A stretch of 64,000 nt of DNA from JADLGH01 sp964586675. Its GTDB lineage: Bacteria > Desulfobacterota_D > UBA1144 > Nemesobacterales > UBA2774. Positions 45,458 through 54,229 of this stretch are shown piece after piece; position 1 is the first letter of the stretch, and every line of letters begins with the position of its first letter. The notes below the pieces were generated by a model that did not search any database, was not told where the DNA came from, and saw nothing but the letters and a program-made list of their open reading frames with translations. The translations under genes were made by a program, and so were the position numbers. Location: contig CAZPHQ010000003.1 in the NCBI GenBank assembly GCA_964586675.1, positions 1-64,000 of the forward strand, read 5' to 3'.

Positions 45458-46513
45458 ATGCCGGATATAGTTCTCGCAATCGAATCGTCGTGCGACGAGA
45501 CGTCAGCAGCCGTTATAACCGAAGGCCGCAGGGTGCTGTCGAACATAGTCGCCTCGCAGGCCGACATACATAAGGAATATGGCGGAGTCGTACCCGAAAT
45601 AGCGTCGAGAAAGCACGTCGAGCTCATACTCGCAGTGATTAAAAAATCGCTCTCCGAAGCGGGAGTAAAAAAGAGCGACATAGAGGGCGTCGCCGTAACG
45701 AGCGGGCCCGGTTTAATCGGAGCTCTCATGGTCGGTCTTTCGACGGCCAAGGCCCTCGCCTACGGGCTCGGCGTGCCGCTCATAGGGGTGAATCACCTCG
45801 AAGCGCACCTCTCAGCCGCGCACATCGAGCATGAAGTAGAGTTCCCGTTCGTCGGGCTCGTCGTCTCGGGCGGCCACACGAGCCTCTATCACGTGAGTGG
45901 CTACACCGACTATGCCATTCTCGGAAAAACTAGGGACGACGCCGCGGGCGAGGCGTTCGACAAGGCCGCGAAGCTCCTCGGGCTCGGATACCCGGGCGGG
46001 GTTCAGATAGACAGGCTGGCTAAAGAAGGAGACAGGGAAGCCGTCAAGTTCCCGAGGCCGTTCAAATCTTCCTCGACATTCGACTTCAGCTTCAGCGGTT
46101 TAAAGACGTCGCTCGTTTATTATCTGAGACAGCATCCGTCTCCCAACGACATGGAGCTCCGGGACATTTGCGCCGGGTACCAGGAGGCCATAGCCGAAAC
46201 GCTCGTCGAAAAAGCCCTTCTCGCCGCGAAGGCGCGCGGAGTGAAGAGCGCCGTCATGGCGGGCGGCGTCGCGTGTAATTCGAGGCTGAGGACATTAGCC
46301 GCCGAGAGGTTCGGCGAAGAGGGCATAGGGGTTTACATCCCTTCCCCGGTTTACTGCACCGATAACGCGGCGATGATAGGCGTCCTCGGCTCCTACACTT
46401 TCAAGGAAGGCAGGACGTCAGACCTCACCCTCGGCCCGTTTTCGACCTCGCGCACTAAATACGTCAGGGGAAAAAGCACGCTCGGGAAAACTTCCCCGGC
46501 TCAGTCCTCGTAA
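45458..46513 (+). CDS. tsaD: tRNA N6-threonylcarbamoyladenosine transferase TsaD
   Basis: A 351-residue ASKHA-fold enzyme completing t6A37 in ANN-decoding tRNAs. The N-terminus ILAIESSCDETSAAVI, the metal-binding NHLEAHLSAAHIEHE, FVGLVVSGGHTSLY, and VMAGGVACNSRLR are diagnostic. It is divergent from thiC and overlaps the convergent Dabb gene by 13 bases. Confidence 0.97.
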   Translation: MPDIVLAIESSCDETSAAVITEGRRVLSNIVASQADIHKEYGGVVPEIASRKHVELILAVIKKSLSEAGVKKSDIEGVAVTSGPGLIGALMVGLSTAKALAYGLGVPLIGVNHLEAHLSAAHIEHEVEFPFVGLVVSGGHTSLYHVSGYTDYAILGKTRDDAAGEAFDKAAKLLGLGYPGGVQIDRLAKEGDREAVKFPRPFKSSSTFDFSFSGLKTSLVYYLRQHPSPNDMELRDICAGYQEAIAETLVEKALLAAKARGVKSAVMAGGVACNSRLRTLAAERFGEEGIGVYIPSPVYCTDNAAMIGVLGSYTFKEGRTSDLTLGPFSTSRTKYVRGKSTLGKTSPAQSS

Positions 46514-46803
46514 TCCACCACCGCCCTGTCCGTACGAATCTCCCCGACGAAGTCGACTATCTTGAGATGCTCGGGATGGTTTTGGTACGAGTCCAGGCCC
46601 TCCCTGTCCGCGAACTCAGAGTAGAGGACAACGTCGAACGCCGCGGGGGAGGCGTTGAAATTGATCCCGACCTCGAGCGCCTTTATATCTCCTATTTTAT
46701 CTTTTAGATCTTCGAGCGACTGCTTCAGCTTTTTCGCGTTCTCTTCCCTCGACGCCCCGGCGGCGGAATCCTTCAGTCTCCACATCACGATGTGCTTTAT
46801 CAC
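46501..46803 (-). CDS. Dabb (stress-responsive alpha/beta-barrel) domain protein
   Basis: A 100-residue protein with the ferredoxin-like Dabb fold: MIKHIVMWRLKDSAAG, a helical segment, EVGINFNASPAAFDVVLYSEFADREGLDSYQNHPEHLKIVDFV. Dabb proteins are small dimers of generally unknown function; a few are enzymes. The AGGAGGATGTGA sequence before the ATG is a strong ribosome site. Its 3' end overlaps tsaD. Confidence 0.92.
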   Translation of the reverse strand: MIKHIVMWRLKDSAAGASREENAKKLKQSLEDLKDKIGDIKALEVGINFNASPAAFDVVLYSEFADREGLDSYQNHPEHLKIVDFVGEIRTDRAVVDYED

Positions 46804-47038
46804 TTCACATCCTCCTGAAACGGGTTAATTTGAGGCCCCGGAAATGCGGGATCCCCGTCGGGACCGCCCTTTTGATTTTTCCGGGGAAGCAAATAGAATA
46901 ATACTACTGGAGCAGGAGATTCCAAACAACGGGGCGGACTCGCAAAAAGGGGATTTTAGCTCTGCCTCCCTGTCCTTTTCGATATACTTTAAGTCATTAA
47001 GCTCGGAGCACGCGTGAGGCGGTCGGGAGAATAAGGCA

Positions 47039-49117
47039 TTGGCTGTTACGGAAGTGGAAGAGCCCGGACGGGGCAGGAAAACTTACGACCTCAAGATAAT
47101 TAAATGGCTATACGGGTTCACGGGTCCGTACAGAAAACATATGTACCTGTCGCTCGCCCTGATGCTCCTCACGGCCGCGCTCGAGCTCGCCGTCCCCTAC
47201 ATCGCCAAGGTTGCAGTCGATAAATACATATATCCATCCTGGAGCGTGGCCTCGTTCCGGGGCGAAGCCGGCGAAAAACCGAGAGCCGGGCAGCTCGAAG
47301 AAAAGCTCCTCGCTGAAGACCCCTCGCTCGTCATAAAGCTCGGCGAAAATTCGTATCTGGTAGACATGTCTGGAATCGGGAACGCCGACAGGAGCGACCT
47401 CGAAAAGCTCGGCATCGCAACGAGCGAGAAGTTCCTCGTGATAAAACCGGAAGAGCTCCCGGCCGAAGACCGCGCGGAGATCGGCGGAATTGTAGAGAGA
47501 TACAAAAGAGAATTCAATGAAGCGGGCGGCGCGTATTATATAAGCTACGGCGCGCTCGATGGACTCAGCCGCGCCGATCTTCTCACCCTCAGAAGCGAGG
47601 AGATAAGGGAGGTCGGCATACTGGCGGCAGCGCTCTTTTTGTGCCTCCTCGGAATATTCGTATTCAGCTCCGCGTTCACTTACCTCCTCAACTATTCCGG
47701 CCAGAGGATAATGCACACGATAAGGATGGAAATATTCGAGCGCACCCTCAGGCTCCCTCAGGCGTTTTTCGACAAGAACCCCGTCGGCAGGCTGACGACG
47801 AGGGTCACGAGCGACGTCAACGCCATAAACGAAATGTACACGTCCGTCGCCGTCCAGTTCGTAAAGGACATACTTGTCGTCGTAGGCGTATTCGCCGTCA
47901 TGTTTTACATGAACGCCACACTCACGCTCTTCGTCGCACTCTTCACGCTCGTCCTCTGCCTCTTCGCGGGGCTCTTCAGGATGCGGCTCAAAACCGTCTA
48001 CCGTGACGTAAGGCGCTCTATCGCGAAACTTAACGCGTTCGTCCAGGAGAGCGTACGCGGCATAGTGCTCATAAAGCTCTACAACCGCGAAATGCAGAAC
48101 TATGAAAGGTTCAAGGAGACGAACAGGGAGAACTTCAAGGCCAACATGGACCAGCTCTGGGTGTATGCGACCTTCAGGCCGTTCATCGAGTTCACGAGCG
48201 TTTTCACAGTCGCCTTTATCATATGGTACGGAGGCCTCAAGGTGCTAGCGCTCGACCTCACCCTCGGCGCGTTAATAGCGTATCTCTACTACGTCCGCAT
48301 GCTCTTCAGGCCTATAATGGAGCTCGCGGAAAAGTACAACCTCTTCCAGTCGGCGGCCGCCGCGTCGGAGAATCTCTACGAGCTCTCCAACGAATCCCTG
48401 GAGCCTGACGGCAGAATTGCAGAGGAGAAGGTAAAAGGCAGGCTCGAATTCAGGAACGTCTGGTTTTCCTATAACGGCGCAGACTGGGTGCTGAAGGACA
48501 TTTCATTCGCTATAGAGCCGGGCGAGACAGTCGCGCTCGTCGGCCTCACGGGCTCCGGGAAAACCACTATAGTGAATCTCATTCTGAGATTCTACGACCC
48601 GGACAGGGGGCATATATTTCTCGACGGTATAGATATAAGGGAGCTGAGCCCCGAATTCTTGCGGAGCAAAATCACGGCGGTATTCCAGGACCTCTTCCTC
48701 TTCGGGAAGAAGCTCTCCCGGGACGGGCAGGACGAATTCTCGCGCTCGATAGAAATAGACGAGATAAAATCCGGCGACGGCATCATATCCTCTGGCGAGA
48801 AGCAGCTCGTGTCATTGGGGCACGCCCTTTCGAAAGAGGCCGGGATACTCATCCTCGACGAGGCCACTTCCAGCATAGACGCCCGCATCGAGAGGAACAT
48901 ACAGAAAGCCCTCCGTAACGGAAAGCACGAGCGCACGACGCTCATAATCGCCCACAGGCTTTCAAACGTCAGGCACGCCGACAGGATAATAGTCCTACAC
49001 AAGGGCGAAATATCCGAAAGCGGTACGCACGCGAGCCTCATTTCTCACAGGGGAATCTACTACAATCTCTACGAGCTTCAGAGCGAGATACAGCGCTTCT
49101 CGCTCCTGGCCGACTAG
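47039..49117 (+). CDS. ABC exporter (transmembrane plus ATPase) with shortened nucleotide-binding domain
   Basis: A 692-residue half-transporter. TM1 (MYLSLALMLLTAALELAVPYIAKVAV) is followed by an unusually large loop of about 130 residues before TM2 (VGILAAALFLCLLGIFVF); the rest of the exporter domain is normal (RLTTRVTSDVNAINEMYTS). The ATPase domain has Walker A GLTGSGKTT (about residue 502), Q-loop FQDLFLF, Walker B GILILDEATSSID and H-loop IIAHRLS, but only 34 residues separate the Q-loop from the signature, which reads ISSGEKQ instead of LSGGQ; about 57 is usual. The start is TTG at 47039 with weak ribosome site. Substrate unknown. A galactokinase-like gene follows in the same frame. 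Confidence 0.88.
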   Translation: MAVTEVEEPGRGRKTYDLKIIKWLYGFTGPYRKHMYLSLALMLLTAALELAVPYIAKVAVDKYIYPSWSVASFRGEAGEKPRAGQLEEKLLAEDPSLVIKLGENSYLVDMSGIGNADRSDLEKLGIATSEKFLVIKPEELPAEDRAEIGGIVERYKREFNEAGGAYYISYGALDGLSRADLLTLRSEEIREVGILAAALFLCLLGIFVFSSAFTYLLNYSGQRIMHTIRMEIFERTLRLPQAFFDKNPVGRLTTRVTSDVNAINEMYTSVAVQFVKDILVVVGVFAVMFYMNATLTLFVALFTLVLCLFAGLFRMRLKTVYRDVRRSIAKLNAFVQESVRGIVLIKLYNREMQNYERFKETNRENFKANMDQLWVYATFRPFIEFTSVFTVAFIIWYGGLKVLALDLTLGALIAYLYYVRMLFRPIMELAEKYNLFQSAAAASENLYELSNESLEPDGRIAEEKVKGRLEFRNVWFSYNGADWVLKDISFAIEPGETVALVGLTGSGKTTIVNLILRFYDPDRGHIFLDGIDIRELSPEFLRSKITAVFQDLFLFGKKLSRDGQDEFSRSIEIDEIKSGDGIISSGEKQLVSLGHALSKEAGILILDEATSSIDARIERNIQKALRNGKHERTTLIIAHRLSNVRHADRIIVLHKGEISESGTHASLISHRGIYYNLYELQSEIQRFSLLAD

Positions 49118-49198
49118 AGGCGGGGAGAGCCGGAGATTACGCTGATAGAAACACACCTCCTTTCCGGCCACAAACAGAGACTCGCTTCATACCTCGGG

Positions 49199-50335
49199 AT
49201 GAGAGAGGAGCTGCCCGCCGAAGGGCTCCGCATGGCCGTCTGCCCCCTGCCTCTGCCGATTATCGGAGGGCTCACGGGAAGCGAGGGCGGCCCGGCGCTG
49301 GGATTCAGCGCGGGTGACCAGGCGTTTTTGGCCTTCATGCCGAACGGCGAGGGAAAGGTCAGGCTCTACAGCACCGACTATCCAGGCATAACCGAATTCC
49401 CGCTCGGCAATCTGAAGACGCCCGCCCGGGGAGACTGGGGGAGGTATGCAGTGTGGGCGGCGCGGGTGCTCAGGGACCGCTTCGGAATCGAAACCGGGTT
49501 TACAGGCGTCCTCAGCCTGCCGCGGATCTCCGTCGATGCGGGCGGGCACACGGCGGAGACGCTCCTTCTTCTGACAGCCGGGGCGGCTGTGAACGGCATG
49601 GAGCTTTCGGCAAAGGAATCCGCAGAGCTCGAAAGGGCGATCGATAACGACTACGCCAGATCGCTGACTAATCCCGCGTGCAGGGCTATAGCCGTTCACG
49701 GGAAGATAGACTCCCTCCTTTACGTCGAAAGGGCGGCTGCCCACGCCATCCCCCACCCCGGGCGCGAGGGAGGGGAGGCGTTCAGGATAATGCTCGTCAA
49801 TTCCGGGATGCCGGCCGATGCGCTCGATGCCGTGCTGAAAAAACGCGCCGAGGAATGTAGAAAAGCCGCGGGGTTTCTCGGCATAATGGGAGGGCTGAGG
49901 TCGGCCCCGACGCTGTCCCACGTCCCGGAGAAGGTGTTCATGGAGAGAGCGGGAAAGCTCCCTGACGAGCTCAGGCGAAGGGCCGCGCACTTCTACGCCG
50001 AATCGTCCCGGGCCGTGGCCGGCGTTGCCGCGTGGAAGGCGGGCGACCTTCGTAAGCTCGGGACGCTTATGAACGAGTCGGCCGAGAGCGCGTTCGATAA
50101 TTACGAGGCGGGGGCCGAGGCCGTCCGGGCCCTCGCTGAGATTATACGCGGCACAAATGGAGTCTACGGATGCTCCTACGACGGCGGAGTCTCGCTCACG
50201 GCGCTAGTGAGACGCGGCTTTCCCGAAGAGGGCGGTGAGGCTATTCTCAAAAAATTTACGGATACGCACCCGGAGCTCGGAGAAAAAGCCGCGGTTTATT
50301 TTTCCGGCACCGGCGACGGCCTCAGGATTATATAG
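49199..50335 (+). CDS. Galactokinase-like GHMP-family protein, probably non-catalytic
   Basis: A 378-residue protein whose order of segments follows galactokinase (N-terminal VRLYSTDYPGITEFPLGNL, WGRYAVWAARVLRDRFG, C-terminal DALVKKRAEECRKAAGF-like helix and ASDGVYG-type YGCSYDGGVSLTALVRR). The signature GRVNLIGEHTDY is replaced by CPLPLPIIGGLTGSEGG, the ATP motif PxGxGLSSSA by LPRISVDAGGHTAE, and the catalytic MDQ region by NPACRAIAVHGKIDS, so kinase activity is doubtful. The frame is open right back to the exporter stop (TAG 49115), with no ATG/GTG/TTG until 49199 and no clear ribosome site. Role unknown, perhaps a sugar sensor or transporter partner. Confidence 0.78.
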   Translation: MREELPAEGLRMAVCPLPLPIIGGLTGSEGGPALGFSAGDQAFLAFMPNGEGKVRLYSTDYPGITEFPLGNLKTPARGDWGRYAVWAARVLRDRFGIETGFTGVLSLPRISVDAGGHTAETLLLLTAGAAVNGMELSAKESAELERAIDNDYARSLTNPACRAIAVHGKIDSLLYVERAAAHAIPHPGREGGEAFRIMLVNSGMPADALDAVLKKRAEECRKAAGFLGIMGGLRSAPTLSHVPEKVFMERAGKLPDELRRRAAHFYAESSRAVAGVAAWKAGDLRKLGTLMNESAESAFDNYEAGAEAVRALAEIIRGTNGVYGCSYDGGVSLTALVRRGFPEEGGEAILKKFTDTHPELGEKAAVYFSGTGDGLRII

Positions 50336-50394
50336 TGAGGCCCCCGGTGCCTCCCGACGCCCCGAATGCAGGCCCGTCGTGAATTTTAAAAAAG

Positions 50395-50427
50395 TTTAGG
50401 TATCCTAATTTCCGGAAGATACCTTAA
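50395..50427. promoter_or_regulatory. MarR-type operator upstream of the regulator gene
   Basis: TTTAGGTATC (50395-50404) and GATACCTTAA (50418-50427) form an inverted repeat, and the inner TTAGGTATCCTAA (50396-50408) is itself a palindrome with TTAGG/CCTAA arms. The site ends 17 bases before the regulator ATG, so autoregulation is likely. Confidence 0.65.
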
Positions 50428-50444
50428 CGAAACGGTAGAGGCTG

Positions 50445-51062
50445 ATGTCGATATTCGACCCTGTATACAGGCAGAAGAACATTGGGGGCCAGATAGCCCG
50501 AACCCTCTTTCACATCGGCCAGGCCGTAAAAGGGATGTTCTGGGACAAGAGCAGGCTGGAGCACCTGACGCCCGCCCAGGTCAAATCCCTCCTCTTCATC
50601 AACTACACGAGGCGCGACGCCATAACCATAGGCAACATGGCGAAGTATCTCACATGCACCCCGGCCACGGCCAGCGGGGTGATAGACTCCCTCGAAAAGA
50701 AGGGCCTCATAATGAGAAGCCGCGACCCCGACGACAGGCGCAGGGTGCACCTGTCACTCACGCCGGAAGGAGCGCGCGTCGCCGGAGAGGTCGAGAATAT
50801 AGGCAACGAGATCGAGGAAATCATATCGTCCTTCACCCCCGAAGAGCAGAAGATGCTCGAAAGACTCCTCGTCAACATAGCCGAAAAGCTGATGGAAAAG
50901 GGCCTGATATCGTCCTCGGACATATGCACCGACTGCTGCTTCTTCAAAAAGGACAGTTATCGCGGGAATTCGAAGCCCCATTACTGCGAAAATCTTCATA
51001 TAATGCTGAGCGAAGAGGACACCTGCAAGGAATGTCCTCACCATAAAAAAACCTACAATTAA
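50445..51062 (+). CDS. MarR-family regulator with C-terminal cysteine cluster
   Basis: A 205-residue winged-helix regulator: LTPAQVKSLLFINYTRRDAITIGNMAKYLTCTPATASGVIDSLEKKGLIMRSRDPDDRRRVHLSLTPEGARVAGEVE. Typical MarR proteins end near residue 150; this one adds about 45 residues with six cysteines (DICTDCCFF, HYCENL, DTCKECPHH), a pattern suited to a metal or Fe-S cluster or a redox switch. AGAGG lies 3-4 bases before the ATG. Palindromic operators flank the gene on both sides, the downstream one over the promoter of the sigma factor gene. Ligand or signal unknown. Confidence 0.9.
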   Translation: MSIFDPVYRQKNIGGQIARTLFHIGQAVKGMFWDKSRLEHLTPAQVKSLLFINYTRRDAITIGNMAKYLTCTPATASGVIDSLEKKGLIMRSRDPDDRRRVHLSLTPEGARVAGEVENIGNEIEEIISSFTPEEQKMLERLLVNIAEKLMEKGLISSSDICTDCCFFKKDSYRGNSKPHYCENLHIMLSEEDTCKECPHHKKTYN

Positions 51063-51089
51063 TAACCAAAAAAATTTTTGTCCGTTATA

Positions 51090-51120
51090 TTTAGGATTCC
51101 TAAATATTAGGTATACTAAT
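51090..51120. promoter_or_regulatory. Tandem MarR-type operators before sigma factor gene
   Basis: TTTAGGATTCCTAAA (51090-51104) and ATTAGGTATACTAAT (51106-51120) are two adjacent near-palindromes with the same TTAGG/CTAA arms as the site before the MarR gene. They end 30 bases before the sigma factor ATG, overlapping the expected promoter. Confidence 0.7.
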
Positions 51121-51150
51121 GATTATCTAGCGATAATTTTGGGACGTGTC

Positions 51151-52260
51151 ATGAAGCTGAGACAACATTCTTTCCTTGACGAAGGGGAACGGGGCATCGA
51201 CCACTCGCTCGACGAGGAAGGGCTTTCCGTCGATTTTGAAACGGATGCCGAGGACGAGGAGCTCTCCGGGGACGAGGGCGAGGACGAAAGCTCCGCGCGC
51301 GGAGGCGAGGCTGCGGACAGGAACTACAGACTCCTTTTCGCCTATTTCACCGATCTCAACAAGGAAACCCTCCTCACAAGGCGCGGCGAAGCCGTCCTCG
51401 CGGCGAAGATAAAAGCCGCCGACGCCGGCGCGGAAAGGATTCACAGGCTCCTTAACCCCGGGCGGCGCGGAAAGCGCGGCGTGACGAGAAGCCGGGAGAC
51501 ACTGGAAGCGCTTTATACATCTTACGCGTCGATGTCGCGGCGCGTTCAGGACAAGTTCATAAAGTCTAACCTCAGGCTCGTTATCGAGCTCGCCAACCGC
51601 TTCACAGGCAGGGGACTCCCCCTCACCGATCTTATACAGGAAGGCAACATCGGCCTCATGAAGGCCGTCAAGAAGTTCGACCACACGAAGGGCTTCAAGT
51701 TCTCGACTTATGCGTCGTGGTGGATAAACCAGTCTTTATCACGCGCCGTGATGGAGCAGACCCACATCATCCCCATACCCGTTTACCTCCAGGAGCTTTC
51801 GGCCAAGGTGTATAAGGCCAAGACGCGCCTCGAGCACGACGGCGTCGAGCGCCCTCATCCCGAGCAGATAGCCGAGGCGACTGGGCTGCCGACGGACGCC
51901 GTAAGCGCGATACTCAGGGGAAACGATCTCGTCATACCGCTCGAGTTCGCACCGGGCGACGACGATTCGAAGACATATCTCGACGTCACTCCCGACCCGG
52001 AAGCGAAGATGCCCGAATACTTCATGGCGTCGAGGTCTATCACTGAAGAGGTCAGGAGCTCTCTCGGGCTTCTCTCCGAGCGTGAAAGGGATATCATCAA
52101 GATGAGGTTCGGAATTGACTACGACGAGGACCACAAGCTCGACCAGATAGCGGGCAAGTATGGGCTCAGCCGCGAGCGCGTGAGGCAGATAGAGAAGGAA
52201 GCGCTCACGAAGCTGGCCGGCTCGGAGCACGGCCGCGTTCTGAAAGGCCTTCTTAACTAA
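51151..52260 (+). CDS. RNA polymerase sigma factor, sigma-70 family (RpoD/RpoH-like)
   Basis: A 369-residue sigma factor: acidic N-terminal tail, region 1.2 (YFTDLNKETLLTRRGEAVLAAKI), region 2 (FIKSNLRLVIELANRFTGRGLPLTDLIQEGNIGLMKAVKKFDHTKGFKFSTYASWWINQSLSRAV), region 3 (HPEQIAEATGLP) and region 4 (LGLLSERERDIIKMRFGIDYDEDHKLDQIAGKYGLSRERVRQIEKEALTKL). It lacks the large non-conserved region of housekeeping RpoD and so is probably an alternative group 2/3 factor. ATG 51151 is preferred to the TTG at 51139. MarR-type operators over its promoter suggest the upstream regulator controls it. Confidence 0.93.
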   Translation: MKLRQHSFLDEGERGIDHSLDEEGLSVDFETDAEDEELSGDEGEDESSARGGEAADRNYRLLFAYFTDLNKETLLTRRGEAVLAAKIKAADAGAERIHRLLNPGRRGKRGVTRSRETLEALYTSYASMSRRVQDKFIKSNLRLVIELANRFTGRGLPLTDLIQEGNIGLMKAVKKFDHTKGFKFSTYASWWINQSLSRAVMEQTHIIPIPVYLQELSAKVYKAKTRLEHDGVERPHPEQIAEATGLPTDAVSAILRGNDLVIPLEFAPGDDDSKTYLDVTPDPEAKMPEYFMASRSITEEVRSSLGLLSERERDIIKMRFGIDYDEDHKLDQIAGKYGLSRERVRQIEKEALTKLAGSEHGRVLKGLLN

Positions 52261-52336
52261 ACCGATCCCGGGAGCCGGTTTTTTACGTAATCGACTCCTC
52301 GCCACTCAACGAATAAACCGGAAATAACGGCCGCCG

Positions 52337-53284
52337 TCAGTTATTCGACGCGGTCTTGAATTGTATTGTGTCGGGGAAGGGGAATCTCGTGTGCTCTTCC
52401 TTGCCGTCGAGCTCCTCTACGTCCCGCGCGCCGAATTCGCGGAGCCTCGCTATGACTTCAAGCACGACCGTCTCGGGAGTGGAAGCGCCCGAGCTAAGCC
52501 CGACGACCATGCCTTCCCTGAACATGCTTCTGTCGAGGTTGTCCGCTCCTTCGATGAGATAGGCATCCCTGACGCCGTTTGCCTTCGCCACTTCCACGAG
52601 GCGGTTAGAGTTCGAGCTCTCGGGTGAGCCCATGATGAATATTATGTCGGCCTGTTTCGCGAGCGCCTTAACAGCGTCCTGCCTGTTCTGCGTGGCGTAG
52701 CATATGTCGAGCTTGGAAGGGCTCACTATGTTCGGGAACCTCCTCTTCAGGGCCTCGAGTATCTCCCTCGTGTCGTCTACGCTGAGCGTGGTCTGCGTTA
52801 CGTAGGCGACCTTGTCGGGGTCCCTTATCTCGAGGCTCTCGGCCTCTTCGACGGACTCGACGACCACGACCTGCTCCGGCGCCTCGCCGCTCGTGCCTAT
52901 GACTTCGACATGGTTCCTGTGCCCTATCATGACTATCGTGTAGCCGAGGTCGGCGTAGTGCCTGACTTCGTTATGCACCTTCGTCACGAGCGGGCATACC
53001 GCGTCGACCACTTCGAGCCCGCCGTCGAGGGCTTCGTTCCACACAGCCGGGCTCACTCCGTGCGCGCTGAAAATAACCTTGGCGCCCTTGTCGCTTATCT
53101 CACCCAGCTCTTCGACGAACTTGACCCCTTTTTGCTTCAGGGTTTCGACGACGCGCTTGTTGTGCACTATGGCGTGCCGGACGTATATCGGCGCACCGTA
53201 GGTTTCGAGCGCGCGCTCCACCATCTCTATGGCGCGGTCTACACCGGCGCAGAATCCCCTCGGCTTTGCTACGATTACACGCAC
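52337..53284 (-). CDS. ispH: 4-hydroxy-3-methylbut-2-enyl diphosphate reductase IspH
   Basis: A 315-residue [4Fe-4S] enzyme making IPP and DMAPP in the last step of the MEP isoprenoid pathway. The three cluster cysteines are in PRGFCAGVDRAIE (about residue 12), DAVCPLVTKVHNE and ICYATQNRQDAV; SAHGVSP, GHRNHVEVIGTSGEAPE, TQTTLSVDDT and GSPESSNSNRLVEVA are family blocks. Convergent with the sigma factor gene. Confidence 0.98.
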   Translation of the reverse strand: MRVIVAKPRGFCAGVDRAIEMVERALETYGAPIYVRHAIVHNKRVVETLKQKGVKFVEELGEISDKGAKVIFSAHGVSPAVWNEALDGGLEVVDAVCPLVTKVHNEVRHYADLGYTIVMIGHRNHVEVIGTSGEAPEQVVVVESVEEAESLEIRDPDKVAYVTQTTLSVDDTREILEALKRRFPNIVSPSKLDICYATQNRQDAVKALAKQADIIFIMGSPESSNSNRLVEVAKANGVRDAYLIEGADNLDRSMFREGMVVGLSSGASTPETVVLEVIARLREFGARDVEELDGKEEHTRFPFPDTIQFKTASNN

Positions 53285-53398
53285 ACTATTCTCCTTCCAT
53301 AATAATACATGTTTCGGCGGCGGTTCATAAGCCCTTCCGGACTGTCGAAGCCGATGCTTGGATCGAAGTGAGCCTTGAATAAACGCCCTTTAGAAAGG

Positions 53399-54229
53399 CT
53401 AGGATCTCATGTAACCATCCACAAACGCATAAAATTCTTCCCTGTTATCCAGCATGATCCAGTGGGAGACGGCGCTGAACTCCCTGAGGTCGAGTCCGTT
53501 CGCCGTGATGTATTTCTTGGTCGAATTCATGACGGGCCTCGCCCCCGCGCAGTAAACCCGCTCGACCTTGAGATCGCGGTAGGCCTCGGAAATCTCGTTG
53601 TTCCCGTCCTTATCCTCGCCCTCGGCCCGGCTCGTGAGCTCCATCGAGGTTTTGGCGAATGCCGCAGGGTCGCATTCTATAACGGAGTCGAAGTATTTTA
53701 TGGTGGAGGCGCTTTCGTAATCCTCGAGGGCGCGCTTTTTAAATCCCCCCTCACGGAGCCATTTTCCGAACTCCTCCATGTCGTAGCCGCATGCCTTGAG
53801 CGCGTTCATTGCGTTCGAGGATTCGACGAGCGTGTCCCGCGCTATGCACCCCTCTGCGTTGACGAGCTTTTTAATTATTCCGGCATCGTCGTCCCTGCAC
53901 ATGTAGGTCCCTACGACCCCGCCGTAGGAATGGCCGAGTATAGTGAGCGCGTCGAGATCGAAATATTCTATGAGGGCTTTTAAGATTTCGACCTGCCGCG
54001 GAAGGGAGTAATTCGCATCCTTCTCCGTCTCTACTTTCTCGCTCTTCCCGAAGCCGAGGAGGTCCGGCACGATAAGTGAGCGGCCCGGCAGAAGGCCGAA
54101 CGCGTCGAAAAAGCACCTGCCCGATTCGCCGAGGCCGTGTATAAAAAGCACGGGCGCACCGCCGCCCTCTTTTATCCTGTGCCTGACGAAGATTTCAAAA
54201 CCCAGAAGGTTTATGTATTCGGCTTTCAC
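53399..54229 (-). CDS. Alpha/beta-fold hydrolase
   Basis: A 276-residue serine hydrolase: VLFIHGLGESGRCFFDAFGLLPGRSLIVPDLLGFGKSE, nucleophile elbow LTILGHSYGGVVGTYMC (Ser about residue 104), and a C-terminal His in VSHWIMLDNREEFYAFVDGY. The lid between residues about 120 and 200 is distinct. Substrate unknown. It is divergent from the SDR gene, 194 bases away. Confidence 0.9.
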   Translation of the reverse strand: MKAEYINLLGFEIFVRHRIKEGGGAPVLFIHGLGESGRCFFDAFGLLPGRSLIVPDLLGFGKSEKVETEKDANYSLPRQVEILKALIEYFDLDALTILGHSYGGVVGTYMCRDDDAGIIKKLVNAEGCIARDTLVESSNAMNALKACGYDMEEFGKWLREGGFKKRALEDYESASTIKYFDSVIECDPAAFAKTSMELTSRAEGEDKDGNNEISEAYRDLKVERVYCAGARPVMNSTKKYITANGLDLREFSAVSHWIMLDNREEFYAFVDGYMRS

